Source: Dysgonamonadaceae bacterium
Lineage (GTDB): Bacteria; Bacteroidota; Bacteroidia; Bacteroidales; Azobacteroidaceae
Assembly: GCA_031255425.1 (NCBI GenBank)
Contig: JAIRSN010000212.1
Coordinates: forward strand, 1-7,537
Direction of reading: 5' to 3'
Length of the DNA: 7,537 nt
The position numbers and the translations under genes were made by a program. Position 1 is the first letter of the stretch; each line of letters starts with the position of its first letter. The notes below the pieces were generated by a model. That model was not told the origin of the DNA and searched no databases. It saw only the letters and a program-made list of their open reading frames with translations. This document shows, one piece after another, positions 1 through 7,503 of this stretch.

Positions 1-953
1 GTGATTTGAATGGAATACACCCCATTTGTTTCACTTACGACCATTTGAGCTTCGGTAAAATACCACATCTCGGAAAAAGAAGGTGTTTCCGGATTGGACA
101 ACAGCCAGGCGTAACTTCCCGTCAATTGTCCGTTGTAAATCTCACCCGGAGTAAAACTACTATCCTCATACGTCCACTCCGTCAGGTTGTACGTACCTGC
201 TTCCGGTCTCTTGGGTTCTGCCCCAATCATATAAGGAAGACCCACAATTTCATCGATCACAATGCGGGTCTTTGCTCCCGTCAAGGTAAGTGTAGATAAC
301 GAGAGGTCTACCTGGGAATCTCTATCCACATCTACGTTGTTTGATTCGAAAGCAATTTCTTCTATTTCGAAATTCTGTGTCGAAACGGCTAAAGGCTCAT
401 TTGCATAAATGGTCGCAGGAGCTACTTCGATACTGCCGGTATATGAAACCTCCAGTTCCGAACCGTTGATATTTGTCGCATCAATCGCTACGGTATACTT
501 ATCGCCCGATTGGGCAACCGTTACCGTTCCTTCCACTACCTGGATCTTTTCGGCGGCAGAAGCGGACGAACCACCGTGCAGAACGACAACATAAATACGG
601 CTAATCGATTCTTTTATATCAAAAGTGCCGACAGGAAACGCAAGCGCATCCGATGGACCGGCAAACAGCGAATCGATAGAAATGATATAGCCGCTGCCGC
701 TGTAAGTATTATCAACAATTACGTTACTACTTATAGTATAATCCACACCAATGCCTTCGGACATCAGCCGTAAACTGTATGCATCCGCATTCGTTGCTGT
801 CCTTCCTAAATAGTAAGATGTTGATTGAGTCAATGTTTGCCTTCCTTTCAAGATCGACTCAAGCGTCTCCGTATCGTGTTCGATAGGGGCACAATAAGCA
901 GACAACAGCGCAATCGCCATCAAACTGCAAATTTTATTTAATGTCTTTTTCAT
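1..953 (-). CDS. Putative surface lipoprotein with repeated beta-rich modules, 3' end missing
   Basis: The gene starts at the ATG at 953-951 and stays open for 317 codons to the left window edge, so the C-terminus is missing. The start is preceded by A/T-rich sequence (TTAGAT just before ATG) very like the context of the SusD start. The N-terminus is a signal peptide: MKK, a hydrophobic stretch, then LLSAYC with Cys21 as the likely lipidated residue. Tyr before the Cys is atypical for a lipobox, so type I cleavage cannot be excluded. The rest is beta-rich with no catalytic motif I recognise. Two similar stretches are visible: residues about 47-167 (YYLG, then VGTFDI at 108-113, then EGTVTV and GDKYTVAIDA) and about 215-317 (AGTYNL at 262-267, then EAQMVVSETNGVYSIQI). 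Both resemble the C-terminal part of the neighbouring lipoprotein. It is the fourth gene of the operon, 22 bases after the previous stop. A role as surface accessory or ligand-binding subunit of the SusCD importer is inference. Confidence 0.85.
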   Translation of the reverse strand, partial: MKKTLNKICSLMAIALLSAYCAPIEHDTETLESILKGRQTLTQSTSYYLGRTATNADAYSLRLMSEGIGVDYTISSNVIVDNTYSGSGYIISIDSLFAGPSDALAFPVGTFDIKESISRIYVVVLHGGSSASAAEKIQVVEGTVTVAQSGDKYTVAIDATNINGSELEVSYTGSIEVAPATIYANEPLAVSTQNFEIEEIAFESNNVDVDRDSQVDLSLSTLTLTGAKTRIVIDEIVGLPYMIGAEPKRPEAGTYNLTEWTYEDSSFTPGEIYNGQLTGSYAWLLSNPETPSFSEMWYFTEAQMVVSETNGVYSIQI

Positions 954-975
954 ATCTAATTTTTCTATTTAAAAA

Positions 976-2361
976 TTATTTTATCAATGATAATTTTGCT
1001 TTTTTCGGCTTTTGATCCGCTTTCATTTTTGCTCCGGCAGGTTCAGGCTGCGTTAAATCGATTATGTCCAGCTTGCCTTGCCAGGTTGCCTTTACGTTTG
1101 ACCCTTTTCCCGTAACCGCTTCGACGGTGATGTTGCAAATATCTCCTTCGTACTCGAAACGAACGGCGCCGGAAACAAAATACAACTTCAAGTCCGGACT
1201 TATTGCCGGAATTTGGGCATACGAACCGTACGGGAATTCCGTATAATTTCCTGCACGAACCGAGGTCGCTTCATCCGAGTTATCTATCGGATAGACGCCG
1301 GCGGGAATGACAATATTCCCATCGAAAGAGGTGAGAATATCCAACGAAATATCCAGATCGGAACTTGCTAACGACAGAATATATTCAGCTACGGGTATCT
1401 CCGATTTGTTTCCATATTCATCCTGACCGTCCTGATATTCGTATCCGAGGTAATATCCTTCCGCATCGGTCATCACTTTATCCAGGTTGGCCTTTTCGAG
1501 GTCCTCGTCTTTATACGGATCCGGCTCTACCCCTTTGAACCCGTCTGTCCATACAAATGATGCTCCACCAAGGTATACGGTGCTTCTGTCCGGCGTCAAT
1601 ATATATTCTAAGGTATACTTGCTGCCATAGTTTGTAAAGTGACAATAATCACCAAAGTTGCCGGTATTCCAATAGACTTCATATCCCGTACCTAAATCCT
1701 GAAAACCATCTACAAGCGAAATGGCGTCGTAAGTCGACGGATCAATATAGAATTGCAGATGGTAGCCCTTGTCGACAGGATCGGGATCTCCGACAGCCAC
1801 ACATATTTCGTAAAACAAGTTAGGCAACCGGAACAGTTGGGTGCCTTCCGCCCGCTCGATAGGAACAGTGGCTGTTTCTAATCCGAAGTCGAGATCGGTA
1901 TATTCTACCGAACCGGCACTTGCCCATTTATAGTCGCGCAAAACACGGATGCTAAGCGTGGAAAGCCCGTAAAGGTACCGGTCTTCCTCGTTTGTGACGG
2001 ACAGTTCGAGCGAGGTGCTTTGCCCAAGCTCCATCGCAGAAAAATCCACTTCAAGTTCAGCCAGCGCTTCTCCATCTTCAAATGTAATGGAGTTGTTTAC
2101 TGCGAGCAGGTTTTCCGGGTCGCTTACCGACAGCGGAACCGTGATTGTTCCCTGCGTGTTTTGCCTGCCGAGTGTTACGGTAAATGTCGTCGGGTCGTCG
2201 GGTAAAAACAGGAGCGAGGTGCTGTTCGCCTCCGAAATATACACCTGAACGCCGCCTTCTTGAACCGGCGAAGCGCTTCTGAATACTTCTTCGGTACAGG
2301 ATGCGCCTGTTAAAAGGATTGCACCCATCAAAATAGCTGAAAATTTATTATATGTTTTCAT
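976..2361 (-). CDS. SusCD-associated accessory lipoprotein (Calx-beta-like N-terminus, unknown function)
   Basis: This 461-residue protein has a lipoprotein signal peptide: MKTYNK, a hydrophobic core, then LTGASC with Cys22 lipidated. Glu at +2 and +3 after the Cys (CTEE) fits the acidic export signals known for Bacteroidetes surface lipoproteins. Three regions follow. Residues about 37-142 look like a Calx-beta-type or immunoglobulin-like fold (GTITVPLSVS, then NSITFEDGEALAELEVDF, then SLELSVTNEED). Residues about 143-280 form a second beta-rich region starting YKWASAGSVEYTD, with AEGTQLFRLPNLF. Residues about 303-433 form a C-terminal beta module (YYLGYEY, AGVYPI, SGAVRFEYEGD, ATWQGKLDI) that resembles stretches of the next gene. 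The last 18 residues are rich in lysine, which is unusual. No catalytic residues are apparent. The gene begins 31 bases after the SusD stop and probably encodes a surface subunit acting with SusCD in ligand capture. The specific family was not identified; domain calls are by eye. Confidence 0.9.
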   Translation of the reverse strand: MKTYNKFSAILMGAILLTGASCTEEVFRSASPVQEGGVQVYISEANSTSLLFLPDDPTTFTVTLGRQNTQGTITVPLSVSDPENLLAVNNSITFEDGEALAELEVDFSAMELGQSTSLELSVTNEEDRYLYGLSTLSIRVLRDYKWASAGSVEYTDLDFGLETATVPIERAEGTQLFRLPNLFYEICVAVGDPDPVDKGYHLQFYIDPSTYDAISLVDGFQDLGTGYEVYWNTGNFGDYCHFTNYGSKYTLEYILTPDRSTVYLGGASFVWTDGFKGVEPDPYKDEDLEKANLDKVMTDAEGYYLGYEYQDGQDEYGNKSEIPVAEYILSLASSDLDISLDILTSFDGNIVIPAGVYPIDNSDEATSVRAGNYTEFPYGSYAQIPAISPDLKLYFVSGAVRFEYEGDICNITVEAVTGKGSNVKATWQGKLDIIDLTQPEPAGAKMKADQKPKKAKLSLIK

Positions 2362-2392
2362 TTTTGTTGTAATTTAAAATAGTTAAACATGA

Positions 2393-4003
2393 TCAAGGTT
2401 TCGGCGGATTTACCTTTTCGTTGTTATCTTCTTCACGGATGCCGGCATTGGCTTCAATTTCGCTTTTCGGAACCAGCCACCGCAAAATAGGCGCTTCTGC
2501 CGGAATATTGAACTGCCAGGCATCGGGGAATGACGTCACCCCGTTTTCGACCCGCGTAACCGGTTTTTTCAGCCGCATAATATCGAAAAACGAGAACCCT
2601 TCTCCCCATAATTCAATGCGGCGTTGAAGCCAGATTTCTTCCTGAAGAGCGTCGGGACCGGAAGGAGCCACATATCCGCTTCCGTTGACCATCCGGTTTT
2701 TGTTTACAAACTCTTCCAGCAAGGCTTTTGCCGCTGCCGGATTGCTTGAAAGCGCCAAGCCTTCCGCCCGGATTAAAATCAATTCTTCCGCACGCATCAG
2801 GAACCAGTCCTGTGCCGGCGTTTGATTGTACAAGCCGCCGGTACCACCGTCGGCACCGAATTTCACATTCGTATAAGCGCCGAAATCGCTTTCCGCGGTA
2901 GCCGTTTTGCGCCATTCGTCGTATACCGGAGCGCTGACAAGCGTGGATTGCAGGTTTTCGTTCAACCACCATTGTTTTCGTATATCGCCCGCACTGATTC
3001 TATCGTACAGCGGTTTGTTTATTTTCTTCCAAACCCCTACGCCTATATATCCGTCGGTATAGAATGTACACAGATGCGAAGGCATGTTGATAATTCCGGA
3101 AAGCACAATGTCGTTGTTTTCGGTAATAATGTTTGCCCACAACACATTCCGGTCGTTGGCATCGTAAAATGCCGGAGCCGAAGCCTGCGCCAGGGTATAA
3201 GGAACCGCGCCGGACAGGATTAATGCACTGTCGGCATCGTTTGCCGCCGCCGCCCAATTATTCATCACCAGGTTTGCGCGGGCGCGCAAGCCATAGGCGA
3301 CACTCTGGTCGATGTATCCCTTGTCCAACCGTTTGAAGCCATCCAACAGTCCAATCGATTTGTTTAAGTCGTCGATAATAAGTTTATATACATCCTCTAC
3401 CGTAGCGCGCGGATTGTTGGCGGCTTCTTCGGCAGTCGTTTTTTCCGTTACAATCGGTACACACTTTGCCTGTTCGTGTCCTTTGTAGGTAAACTGGAAC
3501 AACTGCGCCAAATGCAGGTAGTCGAATGCACGTACCGCCAATGCCTGTCCCATATACCCGCGCAAGGTCGGGTTTTCGGTTTCCGGGTCGACGGACGACA
3601 ACACAATATTCGCGGAAGCTATTTGCTTGTAGAATAAATTCCACATAAAAGTTGTCCGGGTCGATGTGTACACCCTGTCGCTGTAATTCGAATTGGGTGA
3701 AAACCAGTTATAGCCGAGGTTGGCGGCAGGCATATCTGCACCGTTACTGTCCATATAAAGGCAGGCAGCCGCATAGCCGAAATCGTTGTGAGCGGACGGT
3801 CCCAAGATACCACAGTAAGCAATCATATTCGCATTCATTGCCGCTATGTCGGCGGCCAGTAAGCCGGGATTTGCTTCAATCGCGGCGTTTTTCTGATCTT
3901 CCGTCACGGTTCCGCCTTCGGGCAGTACGTCCAGGAAATCGTTGCATCCCAGGACAAAGAAGATGCTCAATAAGGCTACAATATATATATTAGTCTTTTT
4001 CAT
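2393..4003 (-). CDS. SusD/RagB-family nutrient-binding outer-membrane lipoprotein
   Basis: SusD-family proteins are surface lipoproteins that cap a SusC transporter and bind the incoming ligand. With the start used here the protein has 536 residues, a normal length for the family. The signal peptide ends in FFVLGC with Cys20 lipidated, followed by NDFLDVLPEGG, the usual SusD N-terminus. A helical TPR-like part is marked by GQALAVRAFDYLHLAQLF (about 152-169). The RagB/SusD C-terminal signature is clear: LILIRAEGLAL (about 408-418) and RRIELWGEGFSFFDIMRL (about 461-478), then a terminal segment with LVPKSEIEANAGI. An in-frame ATG at 4027 would add eight residues. I prefer 4003 because its context (ATTAGAAAG before ATG AAAAAG) nearly repeats the start of the gene at 953 and gives a standard signal length. 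The longer form starts only 9 bases after the SusC stop. Close coupling to SusC is as expected for this pair. The ligand is not deducible. Confidence 0.97.
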   Translation of the reverse strand: MKKTNIYIVALLSIFFVLGCNDFLDVLPEGGTVTEDQKNAAIEANPGLLAADIAAMNANMIAYCGILGPSAHNDFGYAAACLYMDSNGADMPAANLGYNWFSPNSNYSDRVYTSTRTTFMWNLFYKQIASANIVLSSVDPETENPTLRGYMGQALAVRAFDYLHLAQLFQFTYKGHEQAKCVPIVTEKTTAEEAANNPRATVEDVYKLIIDDLNKSIGLLDGFKRLDKGYIDQSVAYGLRARANLVMNNWAAAANDADSALILSGAVPYTLAQASAPAFYDANDRNVLWANIITENNDIVLSGIINMPSHLCTFYTDGYIGVGVWKKINKPLYDRISAGDIRKQWWLNENLQSTLVSAPVYDEWRKTATAESDFGAYTNVKFGADGGTGGLYNQTPAQDWFLMRAEELILIRAEGLALSSNPAAAKALLEEFVNKNRMVNGSGYVAPSGPDALQEEIWLQRRIELWGEGFSFFDIMRLKKPVTRVENGVTSFPDAWQFNIPAEAPILRWLVPKSEIEANAGIREEDNNEKVNPPKP

Positions 4004-4036
4004 CTTTCTAATTGTTTTTATATTCATTCAACTTTA

Positions 4037-7000
4037 TTAAAATGTAATATTGATGCCTCCCGAAATGGAACGGACAGGCGTGTATAAAGAACCACTGTAC
4101 GTAGCGGTGTAACTCTGGCGCGGATCCAGTCCCTGCCGGGCGCTGAATAAAGCGACGTTGTCGGCGACTCCGAACAGCCGGAATTTTTCTATTTTAAGTT
4201 TTTTCAGCCATTTGCCGGGCAAGGAGTAGCCCAAGGTTACGTTTTGCAAACTTAAGAAGTCGGAACTTACCAGAAAGCGGGTAGAGGTTGCATTGGCGTA
4301 TTGATCCTGCGAGTTTAGCCGCGGCACATCCGTCTTCGGATTTTCCGGCGTCCATGCACCCAGAATATCGGTATGCCAATTTCGTCCGGCATCGCTGCCG
4401 TAGCCCGAATGCATCAACACGGAATAGGTGTTGTCGTAAACGCGGCCGCCCCATTGGTAGGCAAAGTCGACGGACAGGTCGAATCCGTAAGCATCGATGG
4501 CTGTTCCGAACCCGCCGTATATTTTCGGGAGAATGTCCCCCTGTTCGTATTGCGTGGCGGTAGACCAGTTGGTCGTCGTTTCTTTCCCTACAATCGTGCC
4601 CTGTGCATCTTTTTTATCCACATACCAGAGCGCATCGCCTGTGGTTTCGTCCACACCGGCGTATTCGCGGAGATAGAAGTTGTACATGGATTCGCCTTCC
4701 TTATAGATATAGCTTCCGCTGATCCATTGCCCCTTGAGTTCCGGTGCCAATTGGATGATTTCGTTCTTGAACCAGGTAGCGTTGGCATAAAGGTTCCATT
4801 TGAACGATTCCGTTTTGACCAGGTCGCCGTGTATGTCCGCTTCGAAACCGGAGTTGCGGATGGAACCGATGTTCACCGGCAATTCGGTGTAGCCGAGGCT
4901 CGGAGCCATCGGGCGGTAATACAGCATATCAACCGTTTCCCGGGAGAATCCTTCCACGGTTCCTCCCAGCCGGTCGTCGAACAGCGAGAAATCAACCCCG
5001 GCGTTGAAGTTATACGACGTTTCCCAGGTAATATCCTTGTTTCCCTTATACGAACGGGCGGTTGCAAACTCTCCGTTGTTTTCCGAAACCTCATACTGAT
5101 CCTGGTACGGGTAGTAGTTGACCACTCTTGAGGAGGCGTAACTTTCGGGATAATACAGTTTGTCGTTCCCTTGCGCACCGTAACTTACTTTCAGTTTCAG
5201 GAGATTGACCTGCTCCAGGTCTTCCAGGAAATATTCGGAACTCAGGTCCCAGGCGAGCCCTGCCGACCAGAAATTACCCCAGCGGTTTTCGGGTTCGAAA
5301 CAGGAAGAGGCATCCCGGCGATACGACAGCGAACCGAAGTATCTGGAAGCATAATCGTATTTAAACTGGCTCAAGATGCCGAACGTCGCGTAACTGACGG
5401 AAGACGAACTGGTACTGGGGTCTACGATTGCATTATTCAATTCCGCTACCCGGTCCTGGTAAATCTTCATCTTGAAACCGCTCAATCCGGAATTTTTGGA
5501 TTTGTAGGATTCCACTCCCGCCAACACATCTACATTGTGCAAGCCGAACTTGTTGGCATAAGTCAGCAGGTATTGCTGGTTGATGCCCGTAAAACGGTTC
5601 GCGCTTACAGACACATAACCTCCCGCCGGTGCAAATTGCCCGTAATAGGGATTCATCGTCTTGTTGTAGCGTTCGTTCGAGGAAGTCAGCCCGACCGTTG
5701 CCGTCGCTTTCAATCCCTTGTACAATTCGGCGATCGCCGACCATTTGCCGACAAAATAATCAATCGAGAAAAGCTCGGTGTTTAACATCAGCGCCGAAGC
5801 CGGGTTGGATTGGCTCATAAACGGGCGTTTGGCATTTACAATCATCCCGTCGCCGTAGTCGTACATCCTGTATCCGTTGGCGTCGTTCATGATATTGCCG
5901 TTGGCGTCGCGGACATACAACGGATAGATCGGCGCCAGCATATTGCTGAGGTAAAAGATGTTTCCCGACGAGCGGTCGCTGACCTGTTCGTCCGGGTAAC
6001 GAATATCCGCCCGGGTGTAGTTCAGGTTGGAAGTGATTTTCAGCCAGTCTTTCGCCTGGTAGTCGACATTCAAACGGGACGAGAACCGTTGAAAATCGGA
6101 GTTTTCAATAATACCCGTATCGCCCAGGTAGTTGCCCGAAGCAAAGTAGTTTATTTTGTCGCTCGAACCGCTGACACTCACATTGTATTCCTGGCGCAAA
6201 TTATCTTTTTTGAAGATTTCGTCGTACCAGTTGTCGGCAAGGTAGGTGTAGGTGCCGTCCGAATAACCGGGCGTAGCGTTCGGGTTCAGTTTGAAATTGG
6301 TACCGATAAAGCGCTGTCCCGCCGGGACGTCGTACACTTTGTAGCCCACGCCGCCGTTGGAAGCGTCCAGCAAGATCCGGTTGGCGTATGCATGCGATGC
6401 GTCAGGACCGTTTGCGTTGATCCGGCTGTTGTACAGTGCGCGGTAAAACGATTCGTAATACATTCCCGGATCCGTCATCACCGCGTAGGTCGGAATCGCC
6501 CGCGAGTTGGTTCCCCATTTCGTATCCACTTTCACCTGCGCTTTTCCGCTTTTCCCGCGTTTGGTGGTGATGATCACCACGCCGTTTGCGCCGCGTGCGC
6601 CGTACAGTGCGGCAGAAGCGGCATCTTTCAGTACGGTGACCGACTCAATGTCCAGATTGTTGATGGCGGAAATATCCGTATCGTACGGCACACCGTCCAC
6701 TACATACAGCGGCGCGTTGCTCGCATTCATCGAACTGATCCCGCGGATACGGATCGACGAGCCTTCCCCGGGTTGACCGTTGGCGGACAATCCCTGCACC
6801 CCGGCTACCTTGCCGGCGATGTTGTTGGTCACGTTGGCGGACTGGTTTTTTTCGATTTTATCGTTCCGGATCACCGCCGCCGAGCCGGTAAATGATTTCC
6901 GGGTTGTGGTTCCGTACGCCACCACGATCACCTCATCCAAGGCAGATTCCAAAGGGAGAAGCGTCACACTTACATCTGCCGATGCTTCTACTTCCTGGTC

Positions 7001-7237
7001 CTGCTTGCCCAAATACTTTACGATAAGTGTTTGCGCCGAACCCGGAACACTCAACGTAAACTTCCCATCCAAATCGGTAACCGTACCGATCGATGCGTTC
7101 GCTTTTACCACAACCGACGCCCCGATTACAGGCTCGCCGGTTTCGTCTACCACCGTCCCGCCTGCCTGTTTGGTTTGTGCGATTGCCAAACTCATGCTTA
7201 TCCAAAAGCATGTTAACATCCATGTGAATCTTTTCAT
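4037..7237 (-). CDS. SusC/RagA-family TonB-linked outer-membrane transporter
   Basis: This is a TonB-dependent importer that pairs with SusD and moves oligomeric nutrients across the outer membrane using energy from TonB/ExbBD. From the ATG at 7237 it has 1066 residues, normal for SusC. A signal peptide (MKRFTWMLTCFWISMSLAIAQ) leads into a carboxypeptidase-regulatory-like beta domain at about 25-97 (GGTVVDETGEPVIGASV, then TDLDGKFTL). A TonB-box-like LDEVIVVAYGT follows at about 100-110. The plug carries SIRIRGISSMNASNAPLYVVDG (shown here in part: IRIRGISSMN and LYVVDGVPYD) and LKDAASAALYGARGANGV at about 203-220. The rest is barrel, ending in aromatic GGINITF as outer-membrane barrels do. 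There is no STN signalling domain before the regulatory-like domain, so it is not a classical transducer acting through an ECF sigma/anti-sigma pair. An in-frame ATG at 7258 would add seven residues (MFKKENC). The inner ATG has an AAAAGAG stretch six bases upstream and gives the more typical signal peptide. First gene of the operon. Substrate unknown. Confidence 0.97.
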   Translation of the reverse strand: MKRFTWMLTCFWISMSLAIAQTKQAGGTVVDETGEPVIGASVVVKANASIGTVTDLDGKFTLSVPGSAQTLIVKYLGKQDQEVEASADVSVTLLPLESALDEVIVVAYGTTTRKSFTGSAAVIRNDKIEKNQSANVTNNIAGKVAGVQGLSANGQPGEGSSIRIRGISSMNASNAPLYVVDGVPYDTDISAINNLDIESVTVLKDAASAALYGARGANGVVIITTKRGKSGKAQVKVDTKWGTNSRAIPTYAVMTDPGMYYESFYRALYNSRINANGPDASHAYANRILLDASNGGVGYKVYDVPAGQRFIGTNFKLNPNATPGYSDGTYTYLADNWYDEIFKKDNLRQEYNVSVSGSSDKINYFASGNYLGDTGIIENSDFQRFSSRLNVDYQAKDWLKITSNLNYTRADIRYPDEQVSDRSSGNIFYLSNMLAPIYPLYVRDANGNIMNDANGYRMYDYGDGMIVNAKRPFMSQSNPASALMLNTELFSIDYFVGKWSAIAELYKGLKATATVGLTSSNERYNKTMNPYYGQFAPAGGYVSVSANRFTGINQQYLLTYANKFGLHNVDVLAGVESYKSKNSGLSGFKMKIYQDRVAELNNAIVDPSTSSSSVSYATFGILSQFKYDYASRYFGSLSYRRDASSCFEPENRWGNFWSAGLAWDLSSEYFLEDLEQVNLLKLKVSYGAQGNDKLYYPESYASSRVVNYYPYQDQYEVSENNGEFATARSYKGNKDITWETSYNFNAGVDFSLFDDRLGGTVEGFSRETVDMLYYRPMAPSLGYTELPVNIGSIRNSGFEADIHGDLVKTESFKWNLYANATWFKNEIIQLAPELKGQWISGSYIYKEGESMYNFYLREYAGVDETTGDALWYVDKKDAQGTIVGKETTTNWSTATQYEQGDILPKIYGGFGTAIDAYGFDLSVDFAYQWGGRVYDNTYSVLMHSGYGSDAGRNWHTDILGAWTPENPKTDVPRLNSQDQYANATSTRFLVSSDFLSLQNVTLGYSLPGKWLKKLKIEKFRLFGVADNVALFSARQGLDPRQSYTATYSGSLYTPVRSISGGINITF

Positions 7238-7243
7238 ACAATT

Positions 7244-7250
7244 CTCTTTT
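7244..7250 (-). promoter_or_regulatory. Possible ribosome-binding site for the SusC gene, inner start
   Basis: On the minus strand these bases read AAAAGAG and end six bases before the ATG at 7237-7235. The competing ATG at 7258-7256 is preceded by CGCATAACAA with no purine-rich site. Bacteroidetes depend little on Shine-Dalgarno pairing, so this only tips the balance toward the inner start and does not settle it. Confidence 0.35.
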
Positions 7251-7300
7251 TTAAACATTTGTTATGCGTTCTTATTTGTTATTTTTTTAGCTAATAAGTT

Positions 7301-7315
7301 CTATATTATATATAG
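7301..7315 (-). repeat. Small AT inverted repeat in the SusC leader
   Basis: CTATAT and ATATAG are perfect six-base arms separated by TAT. The element lies between the probable promoter and the SusC start, so it would be in the 5' untranslated RNA. All pairs are A-U except the closing G-C, so the hairpin is weak. In such AT-rich DNA it may be chance, and a regulatory role is speculative. Confidence 0.3.
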
Positions 7316-7331
7316 AATAGATTAACCGGAA

Positions 7332-7363
7332 CAAAGATATATTATTTTTAGTTAATTTGAAAA
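7332..7363 (-). promoter_or_regulatory. Probable sigma-ABfr-type promoter of the susCD operon
   Basis: On the minus strand, bases 7339-7332 read TATCTTTG, an exact match to the Bacteroidetes -7 consensus TAnnTTTG. About 20 bases upstream, at 7363-7360, is TTTT followed by C, only a partial match to the -33 TTTG element. Transcription would start near 7325, leaving a leader of roughly 65-90 bases depending on the start codon. It sits just where the operon promoter should be, and no other exact -7 match facing susC was noticed in the leader. The call rests on a short consensus and a weak -33 box. Confidence 0.6.
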
Positions 7364-7503
7364 AATTTTAAGGTACAATGAATAAAATTTTATCTATTGA
7401 TTCTTTCTTTCTTTTATTACGATGACGATTTGCTAATTCGGGGGAATGCCTGCGGGTAAGGGACGGCTTGTTTATTTGTTTTTCATTCAATAATTTAGAT
7501 ACG

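Noticed and set aside
6..299. A rightward 97-codon open frame at the left edge
   Set aside because: It is antisense to the lipoprotein gene that starts at 953. That leftward frame has a signal peptide, sensible start context and continuous beta-rich sequence to the edge, whereas the rightward frame has no supporting feature.
954..975. Terminator or internal promoter between the two accessory lipoprotein genes
   Set aside because: The 22-base gap is A/T-rich but has no stem-forming arms and no TAnnTTTG box. The genes are most simply read as co-transcribed.
4373..5131. A 252-codon rightward open frame opposite the SusC C-terminal half
   Set aside because: Same reasoning: it is antisense to well-supported barrel sequence and shows no domain, signal peptide or start context of its own.
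5810..6895. A 361-codon rightward open frame opposite susC
   Set aside because: It lies wholly antisense to an unmistakable SusC barrel and plug. Its translation is rich in Val, Arg and His without a recognisable domain or signal, as expected from the reverse strand of a gene with GC-biased third positions.
7284..7359. Two similar 15-base stretches (TTTTTAGCTAATAAG at 7284-7298 and TTTTTAGTTAATTTG at 7345-7359) as possible operators
   Set aside because: They match at 12 of 15 positions, but the leader is so AT-rich that such a match is easily chance, and no regulator is visible to pair with them.
7259..7400. Invertible (phase-variable) promoter, as seen upstream of some Bacteroides susC/D and capsule operons
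   Set aside because: I found no pair of inverted repeats of roughly 10 bases or more flanking the promoter, and no invertase gene is present. Only a tiny AT palindrome exists.
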